Assembly (NCBI RefSeq): GCF_014896945.1
Contig: NZ_CP054719.1
Span: forward strand, 1,225,153 to 1,289,152
DNA from: Candidatus Bodocaedibacter vickermanii
GTDB taxonomy: Bacteria > Pseudomonadota > Alphaproteobacteria > UBA6184
Length of the DNA stretch: 64,000 nucleotides
Direction of reading: 5' to 3'
Position 1 is the first letter of the stretch, and each line of letters opens with the position of its first letter. The notes under the pieces are model-generated. The model ran no database searches and was not told the DNA's origin. It was given only the letters and a program-made list of their open reading frames with translations. The position numbers were made by a program, and so were the translations under genes. Below are positions 46,321 to 55,397 of the stretch, in pieces.

Positions 46321-47253
46321 CAACTTATACAGTTTCATCGTTTCATAAAAATAGATTGGAACATCGGCTGTAAATACATACCCACCAAATTCTGGGGGTA
46401 ACGTTAGTTGATGTGCATGCAGGTGCAACTGGCGTGATTCTGTTTTAGGATTGTATTTACGGTCTCCTAAAATGGGGCAGCCCAAATATTCGCTGTGCAC
46501 GCGCAATTGGTGGGTGCGCCCTGTGTGAGGGACTAGCGATAGCAATGCTTTTTTCTTTGCATTGTTTTTAGCTATAACCTGATATGACGTTTCACTGGGT
46601 TTTGCATCCGAGGTTGCAGACGCAACGCGCATTTTTTCCATATCTTTATCCCACCCTTTTTCAAGTTGAGTGATCAGATTGCCTTTAAGCTTTAATGGAA
46701 TGCCTTCAGTTACAGCCCAATATTCTTTTTGAATAATATGATGGGAAAAGGCCTTTGTTAGCTTTTGCGCCATTAAATGCGTTTTTGCCAGCATTAATAA
46801 TCCGCTTGTTTCACGATCCAATCGATGAACAAGTTTTGGGGGATTGTCTGGGTATAAGGCTCTGACTAAACCATCCACATGTTTTTTGATGGTGGATCCA
46901 CCTTGAACGGCTAAACCAGCGGGTTTATTTAAGACTATGAAATCATCATTTTCGAAAATGATAGTGGCTTTAAACGCTTCCAGTTCTGATTGAGATGGCG
47001 TGTACGACAGCTGGCCCTTAGGTGTTTCAGGAATCTCTTGTTCACTGAACTGCGCAGCAAAAGGAGGAATACGTACTTTTTGACCTAATACAAGGATCTC
47101 GTTTCCTTTTGCGCGTTTTCCATCGTAACGAACTTGTCCAGTACGCAACCATTTTTGCCATTGGCTAAATGGTACATTTGGAAATTGTTTCTTTAACCAA
47201 CGTTGAAGTGTTTGATCTTGGTCACTTGCACCAATAATTAATTCGCGATCCAT
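46312..47253 (-). CDS. RluC/RluD-type 23S rRNA pseudouridine synthase
   Basis: The 313 residues have an N-terminal S4 RNA-binding domain (FSQWQKWLRTGQVRYDG), then the RluA-family catalytic domain with the active aspartate in LVHRLDRETSGLLMLAKT and the closing motif HTGRTHQLRVHSEYLGCPILGD. The three-position RluC type is the closest guess. The last codons and TGA stop come from an adjoining hairpin repeat. Confidence 0.92.
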   Translation of the reverse strand: MDRELIIGASDQDQTLQRWLKKQFPNVPFSQWQKWLRTGQVRYDGKRAKGNEILVLGQKVRIPPFAAQFSEQEIPETPKGQLSYTPSQSELEAFKATIIFENDDFIVLNKPAGLAVQGGSTIKKHVDGLVRALYPDNPPKLVHRLDRETSGLLMLAKTHLMAQKLTKAFSHHIIQKEYWAVTEGIPLKLKGNLITQLEKGWDKDMEKMRVASATSDAKPSETSYQVIAKNNAKKKALLSLVPHTGRTHQLRVHSEYLGCPILGDRKYNPKTESRQLHLHAHQLTLPPEFGGYVFTADVPIYFYETMKLYKLAT

Positions 47254-47335
47254 GAGCTCTTTTGACTTAAAAATTTACAAGTGATCATGCCTGTGATAAA
47301 AATATTTGTAAATGAAAAAATTTGATCGGGAAATT

Positions 47336-48166
47336 ATGTCTAATATTAAGAAACCATATATTATTGTTTTTGGAAATGAAAAAGGTGGTACAGGTAAGTC
47401 TACAGCTGCAATGCATGTGATGATTTATTTGCTAAGATTAGACTTTAAAGTTGGATGTATTGATGTGGATGCTCGACAAGGAACAGTGTCCAGATACATT
47501 GAAAATCGTATTCGATATAATCAAACGAATAAAGAACGTTTACCCATTCCTGTTCACATCGCGCTGCAGAAATCAGATTCGGACGATGTAAAGAAAAATG
47601 AACAGGACGAAAAAGAACGTTTCGCACAGGCATTATCAGATTTGTCGGATTGCGACTTCATAGTAATTGATACGCCTGGTAACGATACGTATTTTTCACG
47701 TATAGCACACTCCTATGCAGACACAGTAATTACGCCATTAAATGACAGTTTTATCGATTTGGATATGTTGGTGCGATTGAATTCAAATGACCCGAATAAT
47801 TTAAGACCCAGCGTATATTCTGAAATGATTTGGGAACAAAAAAAGAACCGATTAATGCGTGATAAACAACCCATCGACTGGATTGTGATGCGAAACCGTT
47901 TAACGAATTTGTACGCAAAAAACAAAGAGGAAATGCATAAGATTCTAACGGCACTTTCAAAGCGCGTTGGATATCGCTTAGTTACTGGGTTTTCTGAGCG
48001 TGTGATTTTCCGTGAGTTGTTTGTGCAAGGCTTAACGTTGTTGGATCTTCAAGAAGTCGGCATTCCTTTAAGCATGTCGCACATTGCGGCACGTCAAGAA
48101 ATTAGAGCCATTTTGAATATGTTACAATTGCCGCATTTGCAACAAAAATTAGAAACGATTGGATAA
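47336..48166 (+). CDS. mipZ: MipZ-type ParA ATPase
   Basis: The 276 residues match MipZ, the alphaproteobacterial ATPase that forms gradients from the chromosome poles and blocks FtsZ polymerisation away from midcell. Marks are the deviant Walker A VFGNEKGGTGKSTAAMHV, CIDVDARQGTVSRYIENR (MipZ rather than ParA/Soj type) and Walker B FIVIDTPGNDTYFSR. The ATG at 47336 has a GGGA ribosome site; the ATG 24 nt upstream has none. A J-domain gene follows after 9 nt, and ftsZ, its known partner, is in the same window. Confidence 0.9.
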   Translation: MSNIKKPYIIVFGNEKGGTGKSTAAMHVMIYLLRLDFKVGCIDVDARQGTVSRYIENRIRYNQTNKERLPIPVHIALQKSDSDDVKKNEQDEKERFAQALSDLSDCDFIVIDTPGNDTYFSRIAHSYADTVITPLNDSFIDLDMLVRLNSNDPNNLRPSVYSEMIWEQKKNRLMRDKQPIDWIVMRNRLTNLYAKNKEEMHKILTALSKRVGYRLVTGFSERVIFRELFVQGLTLLDLQEVGIPLSMSHIAARQEIRAILNMLQLPHLQQKLETIG

Positions 48167-48175
48167 GCGAATGAT

Positions 48176-48694
48176 ATGCTGGGATTTTTAGTATTAATTT
48201 TTATTTATTTGTTTGTGCTGTTGGCGCATAACACAGAAAAACCAGGTCGGTCATCTTTAATACGAAGTTTAATGGTGGCAGCGTTATTTATTGTTGCGCT
48301 GTCACTTTTTTCTATTGTGACGTTTGGAATCCTGTTTTTATTTCTTTTCTTTGTTCCGTTTTTCTTTTTTCCTTCAACCCGGATTCGGGGGCGATTTCAT
48401 GGGGCTTCGGATGAAGCAATGAAAGATTTTTTTGAACAAATGAGAAAGCAACAACAGTCTCATCAGAATTATCAAGATCGCGAATCATTTCGCTCTCCTT
48501 CCAAAAATGCTATGTCAATGCAAGAGGCTGCATCTTTACTGGGAGTTAGTGTTGATGCAACGCCGATACAGATCAAAAGTGCTTATCGTAAATTAATGTT
48601 AAAGCACCATCCAGATAAAGGTGGATCAGCAGAACATGCTGCCAAACTTAATGTGGCGCGTGATACGTTGATGGCACGCTTTGAATCTCACTAA
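48176..48694 (+). CDS. Membrane-anchored J-domain protein
   Basis: The 172 residues have two membrane helices at the start (LGFLVLIFIYLFVLLAH and ALFIVALSLFSIVTFGILFLFLFF) and a J-domain at the end (AASLLGVSVDATPIQIKSAY and the HPD motif in LKHHPDKGGSAEHA). This layout is found in alphaproteobacterial and mitochondrial TIM14/DjlA-like proteins that recruit DnaK to a membrane site. It sits 9 nt after mipZ, the usual neighbour in alphaproteobacteria as I recall. Confidence 0.85.
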   Translation: MLGFLVLIFIYLFVLLAHNTEKPGRSSLIRSLMVAALFIVALSLFSIVTFGILFLFLFFVPFFFFPSTRIRGRFHGASDEAMKDFFEQMRKQQQSHQNYQDRESFRSPSKNAMSMQEAASLLGVSVDATPIQIKSAYRKLMLKHHPDKGGSAEHAAKLNVARDTLMARFESH

Positions 48695-48789
48695 TGAATA
48701 AATAGTAAATCATTTTTGCAATTTACTTGACAGCAATAAACATATTCCTATTAATACGATATTATATTCTGATCGTTAGGAAAATGACT

Positions 48790-50241
48790 ATGTACCCTTT
48801 ATTAAAAACTCTATTATTATCCACTGCCGGTCTGATAGCAGGTGAAACTTTTGCAGCAGCTCCTGTACTTGATGGGACTGAAACATCTGCTGCCAAAGAT
48901 TGTAAAGTTCCCAACAGTTCTACATCTATTGTTGAAATAGTGTCAAGAGCAGGTGAACTCACAAGAGCGGGTAATCCTAAAGCTGCAGCAAAGTTGTATG
49001 CAGACTATACGATGCAACCTGATGCTTTATGGTTTAACATATTATTTGCTACAAAAATGATTGAAGGATTAAGCTGTTTCGAACAGGCTATTGCAGTGTT
49101 GGAATGGTCTAAGACGCAGACAAATACACAGTATTTTGCACACAAAGCAGAATCTGAAATTGACAGATTAAGGCAAGAGGCTAAGTTTCAACGGGAACAA
49201 GCAGATGCAAGGTTAGCGGCAGCGGAGGCAGCATCAACGTCCGCTGCCGTTTCCACACGCCCTAGTGTAATGGACACGCTAAGCGCACGTGCCGGCTCAC
49301 TTGCTGCTACAGAGGCTGGAACTATGGCTGCTTCGTCTGCAACTTCCTCATCTTCGGATAATAAAGGACGATATACACGAATGTATTTAGGGTTGCAGGA
49401 ACGATGGAAAATTGCTACTGCTGCTGAAGAGTCTCCACAAGCCTTGTTCTTTGATAGGGATGTGAATCATTCAGAGTTAATGTCTACAGCTGTTCTTGAA
49501 CTAATGTATGGGTTTGTGATTGAACATCCAGAAATTTATATTTCTGATTTAGAAAATTTTGGGCTGTTTACGATTGCAAATTATAATACGACTACGCATG
49601 CGGTTACAATTCCACAAGTACAACAGCTAAAAAACAAGTTGCTGCATCAGGCGTTAGGGGCATTTGCAAAAGGACAAAAATTATATGCAACGATTGTTCA
49701 GATCGGTGGAGCAGGTAGCGGGCACTATACAGTGGTTGTGATTGAACATGATGGAAAAGTTCATATGATTAACACCATGGGCGCCTTTGTGGGTGATTCA
49801 AAGTATGATCCATATGTATACATCCAACCTGAGTTGGTTAAGGCATTAAATACACATAAGGGTGCTACTGCAATTACGTTTACGGCAGGCAGTAATGTTC
49901 GAACTGGTATTCAAGATGCAGATGCGCTTTCAAATAGCTGTGGCATATATTCATTTGTATATTGGGCAGCGTTAATGATGACACAAGATATGGCTGCGTA
50001 CAAACGTGTAACTGCAGCAGCAGCTGATGGGCGTTTGGCATCCTGTACGGATATTGTTGCTGCAGCAGCTTATCCAAGAATGATGGATAAGATCGTTCAA
50101 GTCGATGATCTAAGTAAACCCAATGCTTTCAGAATTCGATATTTCAAAAATCCAAACGCAGCAGTGCAATCTAAATTTGAGCAAGAGCTTAGAGCTCGAT
50201 TACTGGCGAAATTAAAAGAACTGACATCTGCGGTTAAATAG
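48790..50241 (+). CDS. Secreted putative CE-clan (Ulp1-like) cysteine protease
   Basis: The 483 residues start with a signal peptide (YPLLKTLLLSTAGLIAGETFAAA) much like that of the 36.8 and 37.6 kb proteins, with a similar leader. An Ala/Glu helical region (about 130-190) precedes a domain with H312 (SGHYTVVVIEHD), N328 (MINTMG), Q375 (TGIQDAD) and C384 (SNSCGIYSF). The order and spacings (16, 47, 9) resemble Ulp1 (H514, D531, Q574, C580), which cleaves ubiquitin-like proteins; Asn replaces Asp. In host-associated bacteria this clan gives deubiquitinase-type effectors. The assignment rests on motifs, not on an alignment. ATG 48790 is chosen for its spacing to TTAGGA. Confidence 0.65.
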   Translation: MYPLLKTLLLSTAGLIAGETFAAAPVLDGTETSAAKDCKVPNSSTSIVEIVSRAGELTRAGNPKAAAKLYADYTMQPDALWFNILFATKMIEGLSCFEQAIAVLEWSKTQTNTQYFAHKAESEIDRLRQEAKFQREQADARLAAAEAASTSAAVSTRPSVMDTLSARAGSLAATEAGTMAASSATSSSSDNKGRYTRMYLGLQERWKIATAAEESPQALFFDRDVNHSELMSTAVLELMYGFVIEHPEIYISDLENFGLFTIANYNTTTHAVTIPQVQQLKNKLLHQALGAFAKGQKLYATIVQIGGAGSGHYTVVVIEHDGKVHMINTMGAFVGDSKYDPYVYIQPELVKALNTHKGATAITFTAGSNVRTGIQDADALSNSCGIYSFVYWAALMMTQDMAAYKRVTAAAADGRLASCTDIVAAAAYPRMMDKIVQVDDLSKPNAFRIRYFKNPNAAVQSKFEQELRARLLAKLKELTSAVK

Positions 50242-50310
50242 AAACGTGAATCATACTTGCGCTTTTTCGCGGTTTATTATAGGGTGTGATTCACAGTACT
50301 TAGGGGTATC

Positions 50311-51639
50311 ATGCAACAATCAGCACATCTACAATCCGTCGTGGACGTTATTAACGAGTGGAAAATAACGCGTCACAAGCCATTTGATCATATTCTGAAC
50401 CAGTATTTCAGGGATCGTCGATTTATTGGATCAAAAGATCGCCAACAAATATCATGGCTATGTTATGAAGTGTTTCGCCATAAGTTAATTTTAGAATGGT
50501 GGGCTGAATGGGGAATGAAAAAACCCTGTATCGAAGCAGAAGAGCCCTATGCGATTAAAGTATTGGCCATTTATTTAAGTTTGGTGCGCAAGAAATCTCC
50601 CGGTGAAATTCATGAATTGTTCACAGGTGAAAAATATGGCGTTCGCCAGTTAGAGCGCATTGAACGCCAAATGATTGAAACCATTTGGAAACAGCCAACC
50701 TATGGTAAAGATCCCTTGCATCATGACTTGATGCCTGAACATATTCGATTGAATACTCCAAAATGGATCTATGACATTATTTTGGAAGGCGATGCCGAAG
50801 GCAAAGCGATGTTGTCGTCACTGAATTATCCAGCGACGGTTGACTTGCGAGTCAATACGCTTAAAGCTGATAGAGACAGCATCTTGATGACCTTTAATTC
50901 TATCGGTGTGGATGCCCTTCCAACGCCACATTCTTCGTGGGGAATTCGCATTCAAAAACGCTTTAACCTAAATACCTTAGACGCATACAAGACAGGTTTA
51001 GTTGAAATTCAGGATGAGGGGTCCCAGATCCTATGTCAGGTGACCAATGCCAAGCCAAACACAACGGTGGTTGATTATTGTGCAGGTGCTGGCGGTAAAA
51101 GCCTTGCGATGGCCATGATGATGAATAACAAAGGTAAGCTGATTCTGTGCGATACAGCCAGCTGGCGTCTTGAAAAATCCAATGAACGCCTGCGTAAAGC
51201 AGGTGTATTTAACGTTCAGCAAAAGATCGTTTTAGAAACACCTGAGGGCGATGAAGCTGTGCTTGCACTGACTGAAAAAGCCGATACGGTATTAATCGAT
51301 GCGCCCTGTTCTGGAACTGGGACGTGGCGTCGTAATCCAGATGCTAGATTCAGACTGTCACAGAAAGAACTGGATGAGCTAATCGAAATTCAAGCAAAGA
51401 TATTGAATGAAGCCAGTTTCCTAGTGAAACAAGGTGGCTGTTTAGTGTATGCGACCTGTTCGATTGTATCCAGCGAAAACCAACATCAAGTGAATCGCTT
51501 TCTGGAAAGCCATCCAGACTTTAAGTTGGAAACCATTGAATTTAATGGTGTAATCCACGAGATGTTAAACATACGACCGCACACATATCGGACGGATGGA
51601 TTCTTTGTTGCACGACTGCGTCGAATATCGGCTGTATAA
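50311..51639 (+). CDS. rsmB: rRNA cytosine-C5 methyltransferase, RsmB type
   Basis: The 442 residues have an N-terminal helical NusB-like region (about 1-130), then the NOL1/NOP2/Sun methyltransferase: motif I DYCAGAGGKSLAMAM, motif IV DAPCSGTGTWRRNPD with a proline-cysteine pair, and the catalytic ATCS motif. RsmB makes m5C967 in 16S rRNA. RsmF-like relatives lack the NusB-like part, so RsmB is preferred. Confidence 0.9.
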   Translation: MQQSAHLQSVVDVINEWKITRHKPFDHILNQYFRDRRFIGSKDRQQISWLCYEVFRHKLILEWWAEWGMKKPCIEAEEPYAIKVLAIYLSLVRKKSPGEIHELFTGEKYGVRQLERIERQMIETIWKQPTYGKDPLHHDLMPEHIRLNTPKWIYDIILEGDAEGKAMLSSLNYPATVDLRVNTLKADRDSILMTFNSIGVDALPTPHSSWGIRIQKRFNLNTLDAYKTGLVEIQDEGSQILCQVTNAKPNTTVVDYCAGAGGKSLAMAMMMNNKGKLILCDTASWRLEKSNERLRKAGVFNVQQKIVLETPEGDEAVLALTEKADTVLIDAPCSGTGTWRRNPDARFRLSQKELDELIEIQAKILNEASFLVKQGGCLVYATCSIVSSENQHQVNRFLESHPDFKLETIEFNGVIHEMLNIRPHTYRTDGFFVARLRRISAV

Positions 51640-51722
51640 AAAATATAGACAGGACTTAATAGTTTTTTCATACTAAGCTTGTATTAGTGATGTTAATCAT
51701 CAGTTAAGCATAAGGAATAATA

Positions 51723-52616
51723 ATGAAAAAACTATATATTCTATTCAGTTATGTGGCGTGCCTTTCATCAACATTTGCAGCTGTGCTTAGCCCGTCTAGC
51801 GATTTTGACGATTGTGATGAACAGATAAAACCTGGATATGTTGAGCCTCATACGACCCCACAAGCAGGGCCACAGGCTGGAGCGGCAGCAGATTCCCTAA
51901 TGCAATTATTATTGCCAGAGGTGGATCAATCTGATGCAGTTAAAGAAGATCAGGTTGATCAACCGCAAACTTTAGTAGTGGAAATTGAGCTTCAATCTCC
52001 AAAAGTGGTTGGAACTTTAGTGGTTAGCCTCGACTTAAAAATTTATTATTCAGAACGTGATGGAGATGAGATATCTCTGAAACGATTTACACAAGAGGTT
52101 TTAACAGCAGATTATGCCGTGCTCAACCCTGGTTCCACAGTGGAGTTTCTGTTTATCCCAGACATAAAGTTACATGTGGTAGGAGGTTGCTGCACTGAAG
52201 GAAGAGTATCTTTTTTTGATACAATGGCATGGAGTGCGAATGTTCGAGCTTGGTCAAAATGGTGGTTAAATTTTTGGGCATGGTGGAATCCATCGCGATA
52301 TGTTTTAGATAACACAAGCGATAAAGTTGAGTGGGATAGCATAACGTCTAGGGCAACGATTCGTATTTCAACACAAAAAGATATAACATACCTGGCTAGC
52401 CAATTAAGGTTGTTTTTATTACAAGGCTGGTCATCTAAGTTTGCTCCGTATATTGCCCCAGTCACGCGAGAAGTATTAGCGCGTGCTGTGATGTTGCGTT
52501 TTGAAACTGTTGAGAAACCAGCATTAGAGGCAACGGGATTTAAGAATGTAGTCTTAAGCACTCGAATAAACCCTGTGACATCCAGATTAGAAAGAATTAT
52601 TCGCGCAACAAAATAG
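51723..52616 (+). CDS. Secreted protein with Trp-rich segment
   Basis: The 297 residues have a signal peptide (LYILFSYVACLSSTFAA). The mature part holds an Asp/Pro/Gly-rich linker, beta strands (TLVVEIELQ, GTLVVSLDLKIYYS), a cysteine pair (VGGCC) and a stretch with seven tryptophans in about 25 residues (WSANVRAWSKWWLNFWAWW), then a helical end. The family is unknown. A Trp-rich segment can insert at a membrane interface. A dispersed hairpin follows 8 nt after the stop. Confidence 0.75.
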   Translation: MKKLYILFSYVACLSSTFAAVLSPSSDFDDCDEQIKPGYVEPHTTPQAGPQAGAAADSLMQLLLPEVDQSDAVKEDQVDQPQTLVVEIELQSPKVVGTLVVSLDLKIYYSERDGDEISLKRFTQEVLTADYAVLNPGSTVEFLFIPDIKLHVVGGCCTEGRVSFFDTMAWSANVRAWSKWWLNFWAWWNPSRYVLDNTSDKVEWDSITSRATIRISTQKDITYLASQLRLFLLQGWSSKFAPYIAPVTREVLARAVMLRFETVEKPALEATGFKNVVLSTRINPVTSRLERIIRATK

Positions 52617-52624
52617 GCAACCTG

Positions 52625-52775
52625 GCAACCTGAGGTTGCATCCAATAGATTAGATCCGATGCGTTCTGACACGGATTGTAATTTTTTTTCAACCGTATTA
52701 CCTAATGGATCCAGGGATCATCCCTGGTGCAATGGCACGTTGACAGGAGCAAACCTGCGCCGGCAGCGCCGGCAC
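52625..52775. repeat. Dispersed hairpins after the Trp-rich gene
   Basis: GCAACC-TGA-GGTTGC (52625-52639), followed by the reversed block (AGATCCGATGCGTTCTGACA) and CGGAT; then CCAGGGAT-C-ATCCCTGG (52711-52727) and a decayed GCAATGGCACGTTGA. A further palindrome GCCGGCAGCGCCGGC lies near 52758. No gene is supported between 52617 and 53807. Confidence 0.85.
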
Positions 52776-52837
52776 ATAATGTGAAAAAATCGTATGGATC
52801 CAGTGTGATGATTTCGGCTTATAGCGTTGCTTTTATA

Positions 52838-53162
52838 ATCCGTGTTTTTGCGCATCGGATCTAATCTGTTGAGTCCAGCGTCATGCTGGCGGCTCAAGGG
52901 CGCTTTACGCGCCAGAGCGGCAATTGCCGCTAGCAAATCGCACTGCGATTTGCTGAGCCGCATAGAAGCAGAGGTCGGCATAAATGAGAGAGCTGATACA
53001 GTTGGCAGCATGCTGCTGCACCCGATGAGTTAGATCGAGTGTGGTCTGGCACGGATTTCAATTATTACAAACATCATTACCTAATGGGTGTAACCTCAGG
53101 CTGCTGTGTAATCCGTGTTTTTGCGCATCGGATATAATCTAATGGGTGCAGCCTCAGGCTGC
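52838..53162. repeat. Dispersed repeat units flanking the cloverleaf element
   Basis: ATCCGTGTTTTTGCGCATCG block and hairpin CCAGCG-TCA-TGCTGG (52875-52889, one G-T pair) lead directly into the cloverleaf. Downstream are GCAGCA-TGC-TGCTGC (53005-53019) with a reversed block, a decayed GTAACC-TCA-GGCTGC near 53090, a second ATCCGTGTTTTTGCGCATCG, and GCAGCC-TCA-GGCTGC (53148-53162). Confidence 0.85.
52889..52961 (+). repeat. 73-nt cloverleaf-like element with three hairpins in a closing stem
   Basis: Outer stem GCGGCTCA (52889-52896) with TGAGCCGC (52954-52961); inside, in order, GGCGC-TTTAC-GCGCC (52899-52913), the palindrome AGCGGCAATTGCCGCT (52916-52931), and AGCAAATCGC-ACT-GCGATTTGCT (52932-52954). 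The copy at 8991-9031 keeps hairpins one and two with a compensated C-G to T-A change (GGTGC/GCACC). Confidence 0.8.
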
Positions 53163-53171
53163 CAAAAAAGT

Positions 53172-53412
53172 TTGTTTTGTCAATCTTTTGTTAACTTTTA
53201 TGAGGTATTGTAAGTTTAGAGCTCTAATATATTATTGTTTTTTGCCCATCGCTTCGTGAAGAAATGACGGATTGTTTCGTCTATTTAGTCTCGATTTAGG
53301 GAGTGGGTTTTGTCCCCCCACCCGAAGGTCACTGAGGGTGACTAGGGCGGGGGGTGGTAAAAAAAATCGCATTAATTCAATCTTAACCTTTATTAACCCC
53401 AGGTTAACGGCG
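53172..53412. repeat. Second copy of the intergenic module (empty site)
   Basis: This matches 9318-9490 plus 9728-9790, with GTCAATCTTTTGTTAACTTT, GCTTCGTGAAGAAATGACGG, CTCGATTTAGGGAGTGGG and GGTCACTGAGGGTGACTAGG in order, and no insertion at GACTAGGG. Frames on either strand are broken between the copies, so it is not coding. Confidence 0.8.
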
Positions 53413-53534
53413 ACGCTTTTTCTTATAGCATGATTCACATAAAGTGGTTATATGTGTCTTAAGTAGGTAACCTTGATCATTGGATGAATTAATGATTCGA
53501 TTCGCTAAAATATATCCATTTTATTTGCGTTTAG

Positions 53535-53700
53535 CTATAATCCGTGTTTTTGCGCATCGGATCTACCTATAGGGTCCAGGGATCATCCCTGGTGCAACGG
53601 TACGTGTTACCAGCGTGATGCTGGACTCAATGGGGGTACTTGAATAAATTCCTAACTGTTGCAAAGTTGTTTTATGTAATCCGTGTTAGAACGTATCGGA
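53535..53700. repeat. Dispersed repeat units upstream of a secreted-protein gene
   Basis: ATCCGTGTTTTTGCGCATCG block, CCAGGGAT-C-ATCCCTGG (53576-53592), an imperfect GCAACGGTACGTGTTAC, CCAGCG-TGA-TGCTGG (53610-53624, one G-T pair), AAATTCCTAACTGTTGCAAA block and a further ATCCGTGTTAGAACGTATCG. Confidence 0.85.
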
Positions 53701-53807
53701 TGTGATTATCAAATCTGCACCTGAACTATAAAATTGAATCTTTACCTAAAGTTAGATATTTTAGTTACATACTACGAACAAAACAAACAATAATAAGAAT
53801 AAAATCC

Positions 53808-54446
53808 ATGGTAAAAAAACTATTATTTACGGCGGCATTAATATCAACAACCTTTGGCGCTGAAGCACAACTTTTTACAGAAGTATTAAACAATAAATCC
53901 CCTCAAACTACTCCCACAAAAATAGTAAGATCAGAACATAAAACGACTACACGAGTTGCACTTGAGGGTAATGTGAATTTTCCGTCAATACGTTTTAAGG
54001 ATGAACCACTCTCAGCACAATTTAATATTCCTATACAAATTGAAGGAGATTCATATTTTTTAACCCTTACATTTAGAGGAGTAGGATTTGGGTTGGATAA
54101 ATTTAACAAAGCATTAGTAAAAATGACCCTAGGAATTGATCGTGGTAATGCCAGCTTTGAAGACAATAGTGTCCAAGACGAAATTGTTTTATCTTTCAAT
54201 GAAGTGGGAGAATTTAATTGCATAAATCCAGGACAACCTAATCAAACGAATTCAGCGATTGCTCTGAGAATTCGTCCTGAAAAATTTACAGATCAAACTC
54301 CCAGAGGAGTTATTGTGCACAATACTCCAACTCGTATCTTAATGGTACACGGTCATCGCATCGAGTTAAATTTTAGCGGTATGACAGGCTACGATAGTAA
54401 CTCATATATTTCAAAAGTTGATATCGAAGGAACGAATAAGCATTAG
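53808..54446 (+). CDS. Secreted beta-rich protein of unknown family
   Basis: The 212 residues have a signal peptide (KKLLFTAALISTTFGAEA). The mature protein is strand-rich (FNIPIQIEGDSYFLTLTFRG, IVLSFNEVGEFNCI, ILMVHGHRIELNFSG) with a single cysteine. I recognise no family. The size and strand pattern resemble the secreted protein at 60.0 kb, but sequences do not visibly align. Its ribosome site is weak. It ends at a strong hairpin. Confidence 0.75.
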   Translation: MVKKLLFTAALISTTFGAEAQLFTEVLNNKSPQTTPTKIVRSEHKTTTRVALEGNVNFPSIRFKDEPLSAQFNIPIQIEGDSYFLTLTFRGVGFGLDKFNKALVKMTLGIDRGNASFEDNSVQDEIVLSFNEVGEFNCINPGQPNQTNSAIALRIRPEKFTDQTPRGVIVHNTPTRILMVHGHRIELNFSGMTGYDSNSYISKVDIEGTNKH

Positions 54447-54462
54447 CTGCAGTTTCAATAAT

Positions 54463-54509
54463 ATATCCCCCGAACTTAATATACTGAAAGTATGGGGGGA
54501 TATTTTTGT
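54463..54509. terminator. Composite terminator hairpin
   Basis: ATATCCCCC (54463-54471) pairs with GGGGGATAT (54495-54503), and ATACT-GAA-AGTAT pairs inside the loop; TTTTT follows. It separates the secreted-protein gene from the convergent LRR remnant. Confidence 0.85.
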
Positions 54510-54521
54510 TAAATACAATTA

Positions 54522-55191
54522 TTACTTTATATCTTCTTCATCTTTAACTTCCTGGTTCCCTAAAACTTCAGGTGACGTTGAGGGTGGATAGAACCTATTA
54601 GCACCAAGCTGTCCAGTAGCAGTATCATATCCAGCAAGATGCCTCGAACTAGCCGTACCTAAATTAACCCTGAATTTCCATTCATCTCCAAATGACCGTA
54701 TACTTTGTGCAACTTTATCGTCTAACCCTGAAACAGAATAATTAAATATTTTTAAGGATCTTAGTTGCTTAAGGATATTTAATAGCCCTACTTGCACAAA
54801 ATCTAAATTAACAAAGGTTAGTTCTCGTAATTCAGTTAAATGTCGGAATAATTGTGGATCAATATCAAATTGATGTGATGAATAAGTTGTGTATACGGTT
54901 TTCGTTTTAGGATCTTCTGCGTTTACAACTTCTTTACTTTTACGGACGGTCGCTGTTAACGATAGTTTTTTTAAATGCTGATTCTGTTCAAAAACTCCTC
55001 CGACCCTCCGAGTAATAACGTATCATTTATATTATTAATGCTTAATTCTCTCAAAGAGCCCTGGGCACTTAATACTCGCCTAACCGGCTACCAGCTGCTT
55101 CTTCATTGTGTCTGGGCACCTCTGTCCCACTTCCATAAACTCCAACCAGGTTGGTCAATAACGCACAACTTAATAATAGTTTTACTCTCAT
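54522..55191 (-). pseudogene. Broken secreted leucine-rich-repeat protein
   Basis: From the ATG at 55191 (GGAG upstream) a signal peptide is read (RVKLLLSCALLTNLVGVYGS), then the frame stops. LRR-like text continues in a second frame (LRELSINNINDTLL) and, after a run of five T at 54990-54994, in a third (HLKKLSLTATV, LTELRELTFVNLDFV, ILKQLRSLKIFNYSV) to a stop at 54522. Adding one T at the run joins the second and third frames (EEFFEQNQHLKKL). Two shifts make it a pseudogene of a possible host-interaction protein, unless the sequence has errors. Confidence 0.75.
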
Positions 55192-55397
55192 TGTATTGCT
55201 CCTATTTAGGGTTAATGATCGGCAGTACATCGCACACGATATAGGTCGCAACAACTGCTACTTTTATAGGCATCACACAGTCGACATGAGTATCAAATAA
55301 AAATATCTTTATACAACTTTCCCTAAACTAAAAAAGGGTGCAATCGTGTTTACGAGTGTTTCAACATGCTCATAAACTCTTTCTGGTGGTAATACAG

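Noticed and set aside
53232..53438. 68-residue minus-strand frame in the duplicated module
   Set aside because: The homologous module at 9.3-9.5 kb has indels that break the frame, so it is not under coding selection.
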